Positions 24,021 to 34,104 are shown, counted from the stretch's first letter. The stretch is 64,000 nucleotides of DNA from Corynebacterium gottingense (GCF_003693265.1 NZ_RDRE01000010.1:27810-91809), one strand, 5' to 3'. Notes: a model not told the origin generated them from the letters alone. Numbers and translations: made by a program.

Positions 24021-25376
24021 CTAGTCCAGCAGGGCAATCTGGTTGGCCATCTCGTACTCCCAGTCCTCTTTGAGCTTGGCCACCACGTCGTCCCAGCTCA
24101 TGTTGCCAATCGCGTACTGGGCCAGGTTCTGGCCGTACAGGTCACGGAACTGCTGGTTGGGGCTGAACTGGAAGTCCCACGGGATGGTCTCGGAGTCCTC
24201 GTCCGTCAGCGCCGCCTGCACCTGGTGCGCCAGCGGGTCGTCCGGCACGTCCTCGGGGCCGTAGTTCTTAAACGGGGCGATGAAGGAGAGGTCGTTGACT
24301 ACGTGCTGCTTGCCCTGATCAGAGAGGAACAGCCAGTTGAGGAAGTCGCGCGTGGCCTGCTGGTCTTCCTCGCTGGCCTTGTTGTTCACGGCCATGTAGG
24401 CCTCCGTACCAATGTTCAGGCCCACGTTCTCCTCGTCGGGCAGACCCATGTAGATGGGCATGAACTTGATCTTGTCCTCTTTGACATCGGTCGAGCCTTC
24501 GCCGCCGATCTGGCTCCAGGCCCAGCTGCCGTTTTGCACCATGGCGGCCTTCCCGGTGGCGAATTCCGCCATGGAGTCGCTGGTGGAGCGCGACGCGGCC
24601 AGCGCCGGCTTGGTGGTCGAGTTGTTCAGGTACAGGTCCAGCATTTGCTTGTACTGGTCGCCGTAGATGAAGTCGATGGTGGGCATCTCGGTGAATTCGG
24701 TGATGCCGCGGTCCTGGATCTCGTAGTGGTACGGGCCGTTCATCAGGTGGTTGGTCCAGCGCCACTCCTCGCCGGCGATGAGGCTGGTCACCGCGAACGC
24801 GCCGTCGATACCCAGCTCCTCCTTCTTGGCCTGCATGTCCTCGGCGACCGCCTTGAGCGTGTCAAAGTTCTTGATCTCCTTGGTGGAGGCCACGGCGGGG
24901 TTGGGCAGGGCGAAGTACTGGTCGAAGATCTCCTCGTTGTAGAGGATGCCGAACCCTTCCAGGGCGTAGGGGACGGCGCGGACGGCGCCGTCTTTGTCGG
25001 TGATCGGCTGCGCGTCGTCGTTAAGCTCTTGCACGACCTCGTAATCGGAGAGGTCGGCCAGGTAGTCCTTCCAAATGCCGTAGCCCTCCTGGCCGTTGAC
25101 CTGGAACAGGGTCGGCGCGTTGCTCTTCGCCATCTCGGCCTTGAGCGTTTGCATGTAGGAGCCGGAGGCGGCGGTGACCACCTTGACCGGAATGCCGGTT
25201 TCCTCCGTATACTCCGCGGCGATCGTCTTGAATTGCTCGGCCTGCTCGGGCTTGAAGTTGAGGTAGTACACACTCGGCCCGTTGTCAGTTCCGCACGCAA
25301 CCAAGCTTATCGACGCCACCATCACCGTCGCCACGGTCGCCAGCACTCGGCGAGCCGCGCGGGTTGTCGTACTCAT
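24021..25376 (-). CDS. musE: Extracellular sugar-binding lipoprotein of the ABC transporter
   Basis: The 451-residue family 1 solute-binding protein has a lipoprotein signal peptide with two Arg pairs, a hydrophobic core and lipobox LVAC (Cys28). It would capture an oligosaccharide outside the membrane and pass it to MusFG. The binding-protein core shows GAVRAVPYALEGFGILYNEE and TGKAAMVQNGSWAW, typical of the MalE-like fold. Upstream, a 119-base gap to the DUF4032 gene is AT-richer and probably holds the promoter for musEFG, though no single -10/-35 pair stands out. Confidence 0.9.
   Translation of the reverse strand: MSTTTRAARRVLATVATVMVASISLVACGTDNGPSVYYLNFKPEQAEQFKTIAAEYTEETGIPVKVVTAASGSYMQTLKAEMAKSNAPTLFQVNGQEGYGIWKDYLADLSDYEVVQELNDDAQPITDKDGAVRAVPYALEGFGILYNEEIFDQYFALPNPAVASTKEIKNFDTLKAVAEDMQAKKEELGIDGAFAVTSLIAGEEWRWTNHLMNGPYHYEIQDRGITEFTEMPTIDFIYGDQYKQMLDLYLNNSTTKPALAASRSTSDSMAEFATGKAAMVQNGSWAWSQIGGEGSTDVKEDKIKFMPIYMGLPDEENVGLNIGTEAYMAVNNKASEEDQQATRDFLNWLFLSDQGKQHVVNDLSFIAPFKNYGPEDVPDDPLAHQVQAALTDEDSETIPWDFQFSPNQQFRDLYGQNLAQYAIGNMSWDDVVAKLKEDWEYEMANQIALLD
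25305..25317 (+). repeat. 13-bp motif GCTTATCGACGCC
   Basis: Exact copy opposite the signal-peptide region of musE, read there as Ala-Ser-Ile-Ser just before the lipobox. Confidence 0.6.
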
Positions 25377-25495
25377 CGGCGGTCCTTCGCTTTTAGGTTG
25401 TTCTTTACCCTCTCAAGGTTAGGACTACCTGGCAGGACCAACAATGTCTTCCATACATAACACCTATACGGTGGTCTTAGCTGGTACTATCATCC

Positions 25496-26752
25496 TCACC
25501 CTCCGCGGGTTGGGGGTGATCCGGGGGGTAAACTTAAACGTTGCCTGTAGACCATCGCCTCGTCCCGGTGCCCCGGAAGGACCCCCTGGAAGTAGGACTC
25601 TGCGGCCTGCATGAGCGGGACGAACCGGTGCTCGTTCTGGCTGAGGAACCAGCGGTGGTCCAGGATCTCGTGGAAGATCTGCGCGGGCTCCAGCTTCTCC
25701 CGCAACGGCTCGGGGGTGAGCGCCACCACCGGCTCGTACTCGCGCACCATCCACCGGTGCGCCACCGCCTCCAGCGGCAGCTTCCCGCCGTAGCGCACGG
25801 CGCGGTACACCTCCATCTCCCCCAGCAGGCGCTGCGCCTGCCGATCCTGCACGTCCAGCCCGGTGAGGCGGAGCAGCTTCTTCTGGTAGAAGCCGGTGGA
25901 GAACACGGCCGGCTCGATGATGATGCGGTAGCGGTTGCCCTCGTTCTCAATCTCCATCTCGCCTACGTCGAAGCCGAGCTCGTTGACGGCGGCGACGCGC
26001 TTCGCAATCGCGTCGAACGCGTCGCCCTCCACCACGAGCTCGCCGGTGACCAGGTCCCACAGCTCCAGGTAGACGGCCTCGATGGCGTTGCCCAGCGAGA
26101 TCACGTCCGCCTCCGGGTCGATCAGCTCTGCGGCCTGGAGGTCCATGAGTTCGCCGATGATGTTGACGCGGGCCACGTCGACGTCGTAAAGCCTGCGGCC
26201 CTTTGAGAGCGGCTCGTGGAACTCTCCGGTCTCCGCGTCGACCAGGTAGGCCGAAAACTGGTCGGCGTCGCGGCGAAACAGCGTGTTGGACAGCGAGACG
26301 TCGCCCCAGTAGAAGCCGAGCAGGTGCAGGCGCACCAGCAGCACCGCCAGGGCGCGGACCAGTTTGGACACCACCTCTGCCGCCGGCGTGCGCGAGAAGA
26401 CGTCACGGTACGGCAGCGAGAAGCGGAGGTGCTGCGTGACCAGGCAGGGGGTCAGTTCTTCGCCGTCGGCGTCCCGGCGGTGGGTGATGACCGCGACCGG
26501 CACGACGCACGGAGCGCCGAGTTCTTGCAGGCGGCGCAGGTTTCTGTACTCGTGGTAGGCCACGTGCTCGCCAATCTCCTTGACCGCGAAGGTCAGCCCG
26601 TCCGCCTCAATGAGGCGCACCGTGTGGCGCGAGATGCCACGCGGCAGGGCAGCGAGAAGGTCCGTGCTCCACCCTTCAAGCGGGGTGGACCACGGCATCT
26701 TCAGCAGTGTGGGCGCGAAGGTTGGCGAGAGAACGCTGAGTTTCTCTTGCAC
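25496..26752 (-). CDS. DUF4032 protein with kinase-like fold
   Basis: The 418-residue cytoplasmic protein has a protein-kinase-like core in its first half: TFAVKEIGEHVAYHEYRNLRRL (the Lys and Glu positions of a kinase N-lobe), then LGFYWGDVSLSNTLF (catalytic-loop-like Asp and Asn) and AYLVDAETGE (metal-binding Asp). The second half matches DUF4032, which I recall as the companion of such domains in actinobacteria. It lies nine bases after the ATPase gene and upstream of musE on the same strand. A role in regulating or energising the transporter is possible but unproven; the substrate of any kinase activity is unknown. Confidence 0.75.
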   Translation of the reverse strand: MQEKLSVLSPTFAPTLLKMPWSTPLEGWSTDLLAALPRGISRHTVRLIEADGLTFAVKEIGEHVAYHEYRNLRRLQELGAPCVVPVAVITHRRDADGEELTPCLVTQHLRFSLPYRDVFSRTPAAEVVSKLVRALAVLLVRLHLLGFYWGDVSLSNTLFRRDADQFSAYLVDAETGEFHEPLSKGRRLYDVDVARVNIIGELMDLQAAELIDPEADVISLGNAIEAVYLELWDLVTGELVVEGDAFDAIAKRVAAVNELGFDVGEMEIENEGNRYRIIIEPAVFSTGFYQKKLLRLTGLDVQDRQAQRLLGEMEVYRAVRYGGKLPLEAVAHRWMVREYEPVVALTPEPLREKLEPAQIFHEILDHRWFLSQNEHRFVPLMQAAESYFQGVLPGHRDEAMVYRQRLSLPPGSPPTRGG

Positions 26753-26761
26753 GCGTGGGCC

Positions 26762-27880
<1,119 letters not shown>

Positions 27881-28023
27881 GGTGTCCTCCATCGGCAGGT
27901 ACGTGCCGAACGATCCGTAGTGGGGAAAATTGGTCGCCCACAAGGTTACCCCCGAAACGGACGGGGGTGGGGCATGGTTACCCGCGCGGGTGTGGGATCA
28001 GCTGGCTTCTTGCGCGCAGGGGG

Positions 28024-29091
28024 TTAGTCGATGGGGTAGCCGGTGACCGGGCCTTGCGCGTTCGGCTGCCAGCCGAGCGCTGGGGCGACGTGGGTGGCAA
28101 AGTTCTGCAGAATCTTCACGTTCACGTCCACCCCCATCCCGGTGGGGATGGTGAGCAGCAGGGTGTCGGCAGCCATGACGGCCGGGTCGGCCTTGAGCTG
28201 CTCAATGAGTGTGTCTGGCTCTGCGGCGTAGGTGCGGCCGAAGGTTGTCGTGCCCACGTCCGGCAGCGCGCCCACCTGGTCGGTGCCGGAGGCCTGCATT
28301 CCGAACCGCTGCATGTCCGCGCCATCGACGATGGGGAAGATCGAGCGGGAGACGGACACGCGGGGTGTCCAGTCGTGGCCCGCTTCCTTCCACGCGGCGC
28401 GGTAGCGGCTGATCTGGTCGGCCTGGATTTCTCCCAGGGTGTGCGCGGTGGTCTCTGAAACCAGGGTGGAAGACATGAGGTTCAGCCCGTCCTTCGCGGT
28501 CTGCTCCGCGGACGTATGCGTGCCCGAGCCGTAAAAGATGTGCTTGCGCAGCTCCGGCGCCGTGGGGAAGACGGGCAGGGCGGAGCCGGGCTGGAACATG
28601 TTGGGGTACTGCTTGTCCAGCGGTGCGGCGGTGGCGAAGCCCTTGCCGTCCACCGCGGCCATAAACGCCTCGAGGTGGCGGCGCGCCACATCCGCGCCGT
28701 TTGGTGCGTCGCCTTTGTAACCGAATGTTTCCCAGCCGCGCTCGGCGACTTCGGGGGCGCCGCGGGAGACGCCGAGGGCCACGCGCCCACCGGAGAGCTG
28801 GTACAGGGAAGCGGCCTCTTCGGCGAGGTAGAGCGGGTTTTCGTAGCGCATGTCAATCACGCCCGTGCCCACCTCGATGCGCTTGGTGGTGGCCGCGACG
28901 GCCCCGAGCAGCGGCATCGGCGCCGAGGCCTGCGGTACGAAGTGGTGCACGCGGAAGGAGGCGTTGTTCACCCCGATGTCGTCCGCCGCCTGGGCGACCT
29001 CCAGGTGAATCTGCGCGATCTTCTCTGCGGATGGGCCGCGCTGGCCGCCGAAGGCGTAGTGCCCGAAGCTTAGGAAGCCGAATGCTTTCAT
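28024..29091 (-). CDS. LLM-class flavin-dependent oxidoreductase
   Basis: The 355-residue TIM-barrel protein is of the bacterial luciferase-like family, which uses FMN or F420. Characteristic stretches are the N-terminal MKAFGFLSFGHYAF, the HHFVPQASAPMPLLGA strand, EVGTGVIDMRYENPLYLAEEAA and LSGGRVALGVSRG. The substrate is unknown. It is divergent from the DUF5129 gene at 29193, with about 100 bases for both promoters. Confidence 0.85.
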   Translation of the reverse strand: MKAFGFLSFGHYAFGGQRGPSAEKIAQIHLEVAQAADDIGVNNASFRVHHFVPQASAPMPLLGAVAATTKRIEVGTGVIDMRYENPLYLAEEAASLYQLSGGRVALGVSRGAPEVAERGWETFGYKGDAPNGADVARRHLEAFMAAVDGKGFATAAPLDKQYPNMFQPGSALPVFPTAPELRKHIFYGSGTHTSAEQTAKDGLNLMSSTLVSETTAHTLGEIQADQISRYRAAWKEAGHDWTPRVSVSRSIFPIVDGADMQRFGMQASGTDQVGALPDVGTTTFGRTYAAEPDTLIEQLKADPAVMAADTLLLTIPTGMGVDVNVKILQNFATHVAPALGWQPNAQGPVTGYPID

Positions 29092-29192
29092 GGTTCACAC
29101 TCCTCCGTGGTGACGTATCAACAAAACATGATAGCGGTCCGTCCCCGCCTGTGCTCATGTCCGTGCCCCAACGGCTCGCTATGCTTTGGTCT

Positions 29193-30671
29193 ATGGCTAC
29201 GAACCCCCACGCACGTAACACTCCCGAGAACATCGTGCCCGCGAAGGGCTCCGGCGTGAAGGATTGGGCGGTCGTGCTCGGCGCGACGGCCTTGCTTGGG
29301 GTGGGCGGCGGCGTGGCCAGCTTCGCCACGGCCGACGTCCCCGACGCTGCCGAGTTCGCCGTGTCCACCCAAACCAACGCTGCGAACCTGGTGGTCTCGG
29401 ACCCGCAGGACATCGTGAGTGCTGACGACGAGGCCCAGATGCAGCGCGACGCGGAGCGCCTTCCCCACCCCGACACGGTGCAGACGGTCCACTACATCTA
29501 CCTCTCCGAGGGCCGCGACAACGTCAACGATTCGGTGGAGAACTTCCTGCGCGACAACTTCCCGGACGAGATTGGCAACGACACCTTCGCCGACGGCGTA
29601 CTCATACTCGGCGCGGACATGGAGTCGCGCAACCACTTCGTCTTCGCAGGCGGAGACGTCGCCGACCAGCTGAAGCTGCGCAAAGGCCAGCGCCTCGAAT
29701 CAGTGCTGGAGGAGATGAAGCCGGGGCTGCGCGACAACAACCTGCCCGCGGCCGTGTTCGCCGGCGCGAACCTGGCCATGGACGGGGAAAAGGCCGAGCA
29801 GTGGGGCGTCAATGATGCAGAGGGTGGCCGCGTCGGCCGGACGGTCGCGGGGGCCGGCATCCCGGCGGGCGCGAGCCTGCTGGGCGGGACGATCGTGGCG
29901 GAGCGGAGGCGGAAGCGTCGAAAAGCGATCAACCAGGCGCGGGAAGACCACGCGCTGCTGGCGACTGAATACACGGGTCTGAGCCAGCGGCTGGACGAGC
30001 TGGACGTCCGCGCGAACTCGGTGTCCTCGGCCTTCGCCAACGCCGAGATGCGCGACGAGTGGGTCGAGGTGCGCGACCGCTTCCTCGCGCTGCACGACGT
30101 GACGCAGCGCAACAGCGTGGCCACCGACGAGCAGGCCTACGACAGCGCGAAGAACCTGCGCGAGGCGGCGCAGACCTTCGAGGACGCGGGCCACGCCGAG
30201 GACAACATCAACCGGCTCTTCGAGGTGGAGCGCGGCGACGGCCCGGCCCGCCGCAACCTGCTCACGGACATCCGCGAGGACATCGTCCGCGCCCGCTACG
30301 AGGTCAAGGACGAGACGCTGCGCGGCGACCTCGCCCGGCTGCAGGAACGCGTCGACGCCCTCGACGCCGCCCCGGAGGCGCCCGACTTCCTCGACCGCTT
30401 CGTCCGGCTGCTCAGCGATTACCGCTTGCTTCTCGACGAAGTCAAGCGTCGCGAGTTCAGCGACGTGAAGGAATACAAGGAGCTCGAGCGCCCGACGCTG
30501 ACGGACCCGGGCTACGTCTACTCCGGCTACGTGCCGTACGTGGCGATGTCCTCGTGGCACCACGACAACGTGCAGGCGGCGCAGGACGCGGAGTCGAGCA
30601 GCTCCGGCGGAGGGGTCAACACAGGCTTCAGTTCCGGGTTCTCCGGTGCGGGCGGGTCGAGCTCGTTCTAG
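29193..30671 (+). CDS. DUF5129 membrane protein, copy 1
   Basis: The 492-residue protein has an N-terminal membrane segment (WAVVLGATALLGVGGGVAS). An extracytoplasmic region carries VNDSVENFLRDNFPDEIGNDTFADGVLILG, and a second hydrophobic stretch (VAGAGIPAGASLLGGTIV) precedes a basic cluster RRKRRK. A long helical region follows (residues 240-440), and the C-terminus is Gly/Ser-rich (SSGGGVNTGFSSGFSG). It is a paralogue of the protein at 41282 (same ENF-RD-P-EIG-DTFADGV block and Gly/Ser tail). The layout resembles TPM-domain proteins. Function is unknown. ATG 29193 follows TATGCTTTGGTCT, so a leaderless start is possible. Confidence 0.75.
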   Translation: MATNPHARNTPENIVPAKGSGVKDWAVVLGATALLGVGGGVASFATADVPDAAEFAVSTQTNAANLVVSDPQDIVSADDEAQMQRDAERLPHPDTVQTVHYIYLSEGRDNVNDSVENFLRDNFPDEIGNDTFADGVLILGADMESRNHFVFAGGDVADQLKLRKGQRLESVLEEMKPGLRDNNLPAAVFAGANLAMDGEKAEQWGVNDAEGGRVGRTVAGAGIPAGASLLGGTIVAERRRKRRKAINQAREDHALLATEYTGLSQRLDELDVRANSVSSAFANAEMRDEWVEVRDRFLALHDVTQRNSVATDEQAYDSAKNLREAAQTFEDAGHAEDNINRLFEVERGDGPARRNLLTDIREDIVRARYEVKDETLRGDLARLQERVDALDAAPEAPDFLDRFVRLLSDYRLLLDEVKRREFSDVKEYKELERPTLTDPGYVYSGYVPYVAMSSWHHDNVQAAQDAESSSSGGGVNTGFSSGFSGAGGSSSF

Positions 30672-30804
30672 GGGCGGCCAAGTTGTGGTCGGGGTCACAA
30701 CTTGGCGGTGTATGGCAAACGTCGGGAAACGGAAAGTTTACCTTTACATGAATTCTCGCTTTTAATATCGACAGCGTTACATAAGAGGCGCATACTTTCT
30801 TCCC

Positions 30805-32100
30805 GTGAGTATTACGATCCTGCTTGTCCTCATCATCGTCGTTGCTCTGTTCTTCGACTTCACTAACGGCTTCCACGACACTGCAAACGCGATGGCAACG
30901 TCCATCGCCACCGGCGCGCTGACACCCAAGGTGGCTGTCGCACTCGCCGGTGTCCTCAACCTCATCGGCGCGTTCCTCTCGGTCGCGGTGGCGAAGACGG
31001 TTGCGGGCGGCATCGTGGAGCTCGACGTGTTCGACCTGAGCAACCCAATTGACTCTGAAAGGCTCCTCCTTGTCGTCTTCGCCGGTCTCGGCGGCGGCAT
31101 CATGTGGAACCTGTTCACCTGGCTCTTCGGCATCCCGTCCTCCTCCTCGCACGCCCTGTTCGGCGGCCTGATCGGCGCGGCCATCGCCGCCATCGGCTTC
31201 GACGGCGTCGTCTGGGTCGGTGTGCTGAACAAGATCATCATCCCGGCGCTCGCCGCGCCGTTCGTCGCTGGCCTGGTTGCCCTGATTGGTACCTGGCTGG
31301 TCTACCGCATTACCAACCACTCCGAGAAGGAGCACCGCGACCGCTACTTCCGCTGGGGCCAGATCGGCTCCGCCTCCCTGGTCGCGCTCGCGCACGGTAC
31401 CTCCGACGCGCAGAAGACCATGGGCGTGATCTTCCTCGCCATGGTCGCCGCCGGCCAGTTCGACTCCGACCACCCGATGCCGTTCTGGATCCAGCTGGCG
31501 TGTGCGCTGGCCATCGCGATCGGCACCTACTCCGGCGGCTTCCGCGTCATCCGCACCCTGGGCAAGGGCCTCGTTGAGATCCACCCGCCGCAGGGCATGG
31601 CCGCTGAGACCTCCTCCGCCGCCATCATCCTCACCTCCTCCCACCTGGGCATGGCGCTGTCCACCACCCACGTGGCCACCGGCTCCATCATGGGCTCCGG
31701 CCTGACCGGCCCGAAGGGCGAGGTCCGCTGGTCCGTCGCCGGCCGCATGGCCCTGGCCTGGATCACCACCCTGCCGGTCGCGGCGTTCGTCTCCTTTGTC
31801 ATCTGGTGGATCGGCAACGGCGCCGCTTCCGCGGGCAGCGACCTGGTGTGGGGCGGCGTCGCCATCGCCCTCATCATTGCCCTGGGCGGCGGCTACATGT
31901 TCTACCGCGCCTCCAAGGCTCCGGTGCACAAGGACAACGTCAACGAGGACTGGGACGAGGACGGCGGCGCCCTCGGCACCTCCGCTGACACGGCTGACAA
32001 GAAGGTCTACGGCGAGCCGGCGGACTTCGTCGACACCAGCGCTGGCCTGGCGGGCGCAACCGCAACCCGCACCGCTGTCAACAACAAGCACCGCAAGTAA
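30805..32100 (+). CDS. pit: Low-affinity inorganic phosphate transporter, Pit family
   Basis: The 431-residue transporter has the duplicated Pit core: FFDFTNGFHDTANAMATSIATGAL at the N-terminus and GTSDAQKTMGVIFLA and STTHVATGSIMGSG in the second half. It takes up phosphate as a metal-phosphate complex with protons. The C-terminal 60 residues are hydrophilic. The start is GTG 30805; CATACT lies about eight bases upstream with no ribosome site, so the message may be leaderless. The small membrane protein gene 25 bases downstream is probably co-transcribed, as recalled in C. glutamicum. Confidence 0.92.
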   Translation: MSITILLVLIIVVALFFDFTNGFHDTANAMATSIATGALTPKVAVALAGVLNLIGAFLSVAVAKTVAGGIVELDVFDLSNPIDSERLLLVVFAGLGGGIMWNLFTWLFGIPSSSSHALFGGLIGAAIAAIGFDGVVWVGVLNKIIIPALAAPFVAGLVALIGTWLVYRITNHSEKEHRDRYFRWGQIGSASLVALAHGTSDAQKTMGVIFLAMVAAGQFDSDHPMPFWIQLACALAIAIGTYSGGFRVIRTLGKGLVEIHPPQGMAAETSSAAIILTSSHLGMALSTTHVATGSIMGSGLTGPKGEVRWSVAGRMALAWITTLPVAAFVSFVIWWIGNGAASAGSDLVWGGVAIALIIALGGGYMFYRASKAPVHKDNVNEDWDEDGGALGTSADTADKKVYGEPADFVDTSAGLAGATATRTAVNNKHRK

Positions 32101-32124
32101 GCGCGACCAGAAAGGATTATCACC

Positions 32125-32379
32125 ATGGAACTCATCAAATCCCTCTTCCTGGTCACCGCAGTTGGCATCCTGCTCGGTGCCGGCCTGCCGACCCTCTTCT
32201 CCCTGAGCATCCACTTCCTCTCCCCCACCGAGGACGGCACCCCGGTGTCCGGCGGCAAGAAGGCCATCGCTTGGATCTTCATGGCACTGGTGCTCATTGC
32301 CGTGGTGGCGGCGCTCCTGCTCATCGCCCGCGAGCGCATCGAGTACATCTCGGGCTGGGACCCCTACCCATTCCTCTAA
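32125..32379 (+). CDS. Small membrane protein co-transcribed with pit
   Basis: The 84-residue protein has two membrane segments (FLVTAVGILLGAGLPTLF and IAWIFMALVLIAVVAALLLIA) and a short aromatic tail (ISGWDPYPFL). AGAAAGGA lies ten bases upstream of the ATG. It is 24 bases after pit, and a terminator follows, so it may be an accessory subunit of the phosphate transporter. This is inferred from position only. Confidence 0.78.
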   Translation: MELIKSLFLVTAVGILLGAGLPTLFSLSIHFLSPTEDGTPVSGGKKAIAWIFMALVLIAVVAALLLIARERIEYISGWDPYPFL

Positions 32380-32407
32380 CGCTCCCTCTCACGCGCTGAG
32401 CGAGACC

Positions 32408-32438
32408 GCGCCGGGCCTTTTTGGTCCGGCGCTTTTTT
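32408..32438 (+). terminator. Rho-independent terminator of the pit operon
   Basis: GCGCCGGGCC and GGTCCGGCGC form a strong stem around TTTTT and are followed by TTTTTT. Confidence 0.9.
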
Positions 32439-32492
32439 CGTGTCTACGCTGCGGGTTTATCGATTATGGTGGGTGCGCGTAGATGGTGGGTG

Positions 32493-32557
32493 TTGACAAA
32501 CCATTTACTGGAACCTAGGGTTTCTCGAATATGAACGGAAGGTAAACACGCCTTCCG
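32493..32557 (+). promoter_or_regulatory. Promoter and leader hairpin of small gene A
   Basis: TTGACA (32493-32498) is separated by exactly 17 bases from TAGGGT (32516-32521). The predicted leader contains ATGAACGGAAGG (32531) and a 7-bp stem CGGAAGG-N8-CCTTCCG (32536-32557). About 30 bases upstream of the -35 box are also shared with the promoter of small gene B at 33811. Confidence 0.7.
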
Positions 32558-32582
32558 CCAAGAGGAAAGGAGGTGAACCCGT

Positions 32583-32696
32583 ATGAAGTTCCTGAAACGC
32601 TTCCGCGCGTGGTTCCGTGACGAGGAGCGGGGCATCCCCCCGCACACCGAAGTCTCCCCCATCGACGTCCTGACACCCGTGCGCACCGACGCCTAA
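32583..32696 (+). CDS. Small protein A (37 aa), paralogue of small protein B
   Basis: The reading frame begins MKFLKRFRAWFRDEERGIPP and ends VLTPVRTDA. A near-perfect ribosome site (AAAGGAGGTGA) lies seven bases before the ATG. The N-terminal third is basic and aromatic and could form an amphipathic helix; the rest is Pro/Asp-rich and probably unstructured. It shares W-F-R-x-E-(E/D)-R-G-I and P-I-x-V-L with the 34-residue frame at 33898, along with the promoter, leader hairpin and ribosome site. That common architecture is the best evidence that both are real genes. Function is not recognised. A bidirectional terminator follows at 32721. Confidence 0.72.
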   Translation: MKFLKRFRAWFRDEERGIPPHTEVSPIDVLTPVRTDA

Positions 32697-32720
32697 AGGC
32701 TGTTTCATATCGGGGGATGA

Positions 32721-32762
32721 GAAAGCCGCCGGTCCAGCGCAGTGCTGGTCCCGGCGGCTTTC
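32721..32762. terminator. Bidirectional terminator
   Basis: GAAAGCCGCCGG and CCGGCGGCTTTC form a perfect 12-bp outer stem, with an inner GACC/GGTC-like stem. It serves small gene A on the plus strand and the reductase gene on the minus strand. Confidence 0.85.
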
Positions 32763-32801
32763 GCCATGTGCGGCGCCAGAGCACGGCGCTGCGGTCCGGC
32801 G

Positions 32802-33743
32802 CTAGAGCTCGACGACCGTGCGGCCGCTGTGCTCGCCGGCGAGGATGCGGCGGCCCATCTCGGCGACGTCGTCCAGCCCGATCGTCTCGGTGCGGATCGT
32901 GGCGAGGTCGAGGGATTCGTCGAGGAGCTGCCATGCGGCGTCGCGAAGTACATTCGGCGTATCCACCGAGTTGATGCCCACGAGCTGCACGCCGCGCAGG
33001 ATGAACGGCAGCACGCTGGCGGGCAGGTCGTTGCCGGCGGCCATGCCGCACGCAGTGGCCACGCCGCCCCAGCGCAGCTGCGCGAGCGCGTTGGCCAGGA
33101 TCGTCGAGCCGACCGTGTCCACCACGCCGCCGAGGCGCGCCTTCTGCAGCGGCTTGCCCGCGTCGGCGAACTCGGCGCGGTCCAGCACCTCGCTCGCGCC
33201 CAGCTCGCGCAGCCAGTCGCCATGCTTATCGACGCGCCCCGTCAACGCCCACACCTCGTGGCCGCGAGCAGCCAGCAGCTGCACCGCGATGGAGCCCACG
33301 CCGCCGGTCGCGCCCGTGACCAGCACCGGACCCTCGGCGGTGTCCTCGTACAGGGCCCGCTCGAACCCCGCCACCGACAGCGCAGCCGTGTAGCCGGCGG
33401 TGCCGATCGCGGCCGCGTCCGCCGCGCTGAAGCGCTCCGGCACGCGGACCACGTGGGTGGAGTCAATGCGCAGCTGCGGCGTGTATCCGCCGTGGCGGCG
33501 CTCGCCGATGCCGCGGCCGTTGACGGTGACCAGCGTGCCGTCGTCAAGCGTGCCCACCGCGTCAATGCCCGGCACTGTGGGCAGGTGGCGCAGGACGCCG
33601 CGGTTGCCGCTCAGTGCCATCGCGTCCTTGTAGTTGATGGACGAGTGGCTGACGTGAATCAGCGTGTCGCCTTTGCCCGCGAACTCGTCGCGCGTCTCGA
33701 CGATCTCCGGCCCTTGCTCTGTAACAATCAGCGTGCGTGTCAT
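32802..33743 (-). CDS. Zinc-independent MDR oxidoreductase, AcuI/YhdH-like
   Basis: The 313-residue medium-chain dehydrogenase/reductase of the YhdH/YhfP (acrylyl-CoA reductase) type reduces enones or acrylyl-CoA with NADPH. Features are SSINYKDAMALSG and VPGIDAVGTL near the N-terminus and the nucleotide-binding VTGATGGVGSIAVQLLAARG near residue 145. The Cys ligands of zinc ADHs are absent. It stands alone between the duplicated small genes A and B, on the opposite strand, with a shared terminator at its 3' end. Confidence 0.85.
   Translation of the reverse strand: MTRTLIVTEQGPEIVETRDEFAGKGDTLIHVSHSSINYKDAMALSGNRGVLRHLPTVPGIDAVGTLDDGTLVTVNGRGIGERRHGGYTPQLRIDSTHVVRVPERFSAADAAAIGTAGYTAALSVAGFERALYEDTAEGPVLVTGATGGVGSIAVQLLAARGHEVWALTGRVDKHGDWLRELGASEVLDRAEFADAGKPLQKARLGGVVDTVGSTILANALAQLRWGGVATACGMAAGNDLPASVLPFILRGVQLVGINSVDTPNVLRDAAWQLLDESLDLATIRTETIGLDDVAEMGRRILAGEHSGRTVVEL
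33224..33236 (+). repeat. 13-bp motif, one mismatch (GCTTATCGACGCG)
   Basis: Near-copy opposite the coding strand of the AcuI-like reductase, differing only at the last base. Other near-copies are at 9039 (CTTATCGACGCT) and 14435 (GCTTATCGACGTC). Confidence 0.4.
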
Positions 33744-33810
33744 GCGGGCAAGTATACGGAGGTTTGACGCCTCGCCGCCTAAGTTGATGGGAGCGCGCAG
33801 ATAGTGGGTG

Positions 33811-33874
33811 TTGACAAACGATTCCCGGTAACTTAAAGTTACCCCCGCATGAACGGAAGGTTAACAGCCTTTCG
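33811..33874 (+). promoter_or_regulatory. Promoter and leader hairpin of small gene B
   Basis: TTGACA (33811-33816), a 17-base spacer and TAAAGT (33834-33839) are followed by ATGAACGGAAGG (33849) and the stem CGGAAGG-N7-CCTTTCG (33854-33874). Compared with gene A, one C-G pair has become U-G, so the pairing is kept although the sequence changed. Confidence 0.7.
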
Positions 33875-33897
33875 CTGACACGGAAGGAGGTGAGCTT

Positions 33898-34002
33898 GTG
33901 AAGGCTCTCATTGACGGACTGCACAAGTGGTTCCGCTCGGAAGATCGTGGCATTGCCACGCTTTTCGACGCCACCCCCATCGCCGTCCTCCCGCGCGCCT
34001 AG
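33898..34002 (+). CDS. Small protein B (34 aa), paralogue of small protein A
   Basis: It begins with GTG and has AAGGAGGTGA five bases upstream. The product reads M-K-A-L-I-D-G-L-H-K-W-F-R, then S-E-D-R-G-I, and ends P-I-A-V-L-P-R-A. Relative to small protein A, the middle W-F-R-x-E-x-R-G-I block and the C-terminal P-I-x-V-L are kept, while the N-terminus is less basic. It is about 150 bases from the start of the divergent reductase. Function is unknown. Confidence 0.7.
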   Translation: MKALIDGLHKWFRSEDRGIATLFDATPIAVLPRA

Positions 34003-34104
34003 GTTGCGCGGCGTTCGCGTCGGCGCTTGCGCTGGTGTGAATCCGGCCGCGAAAACCGGCCCCGCGGGCACGGCGATCGTGCAGAATGTAACTCAGTAAG
34101 TGCG

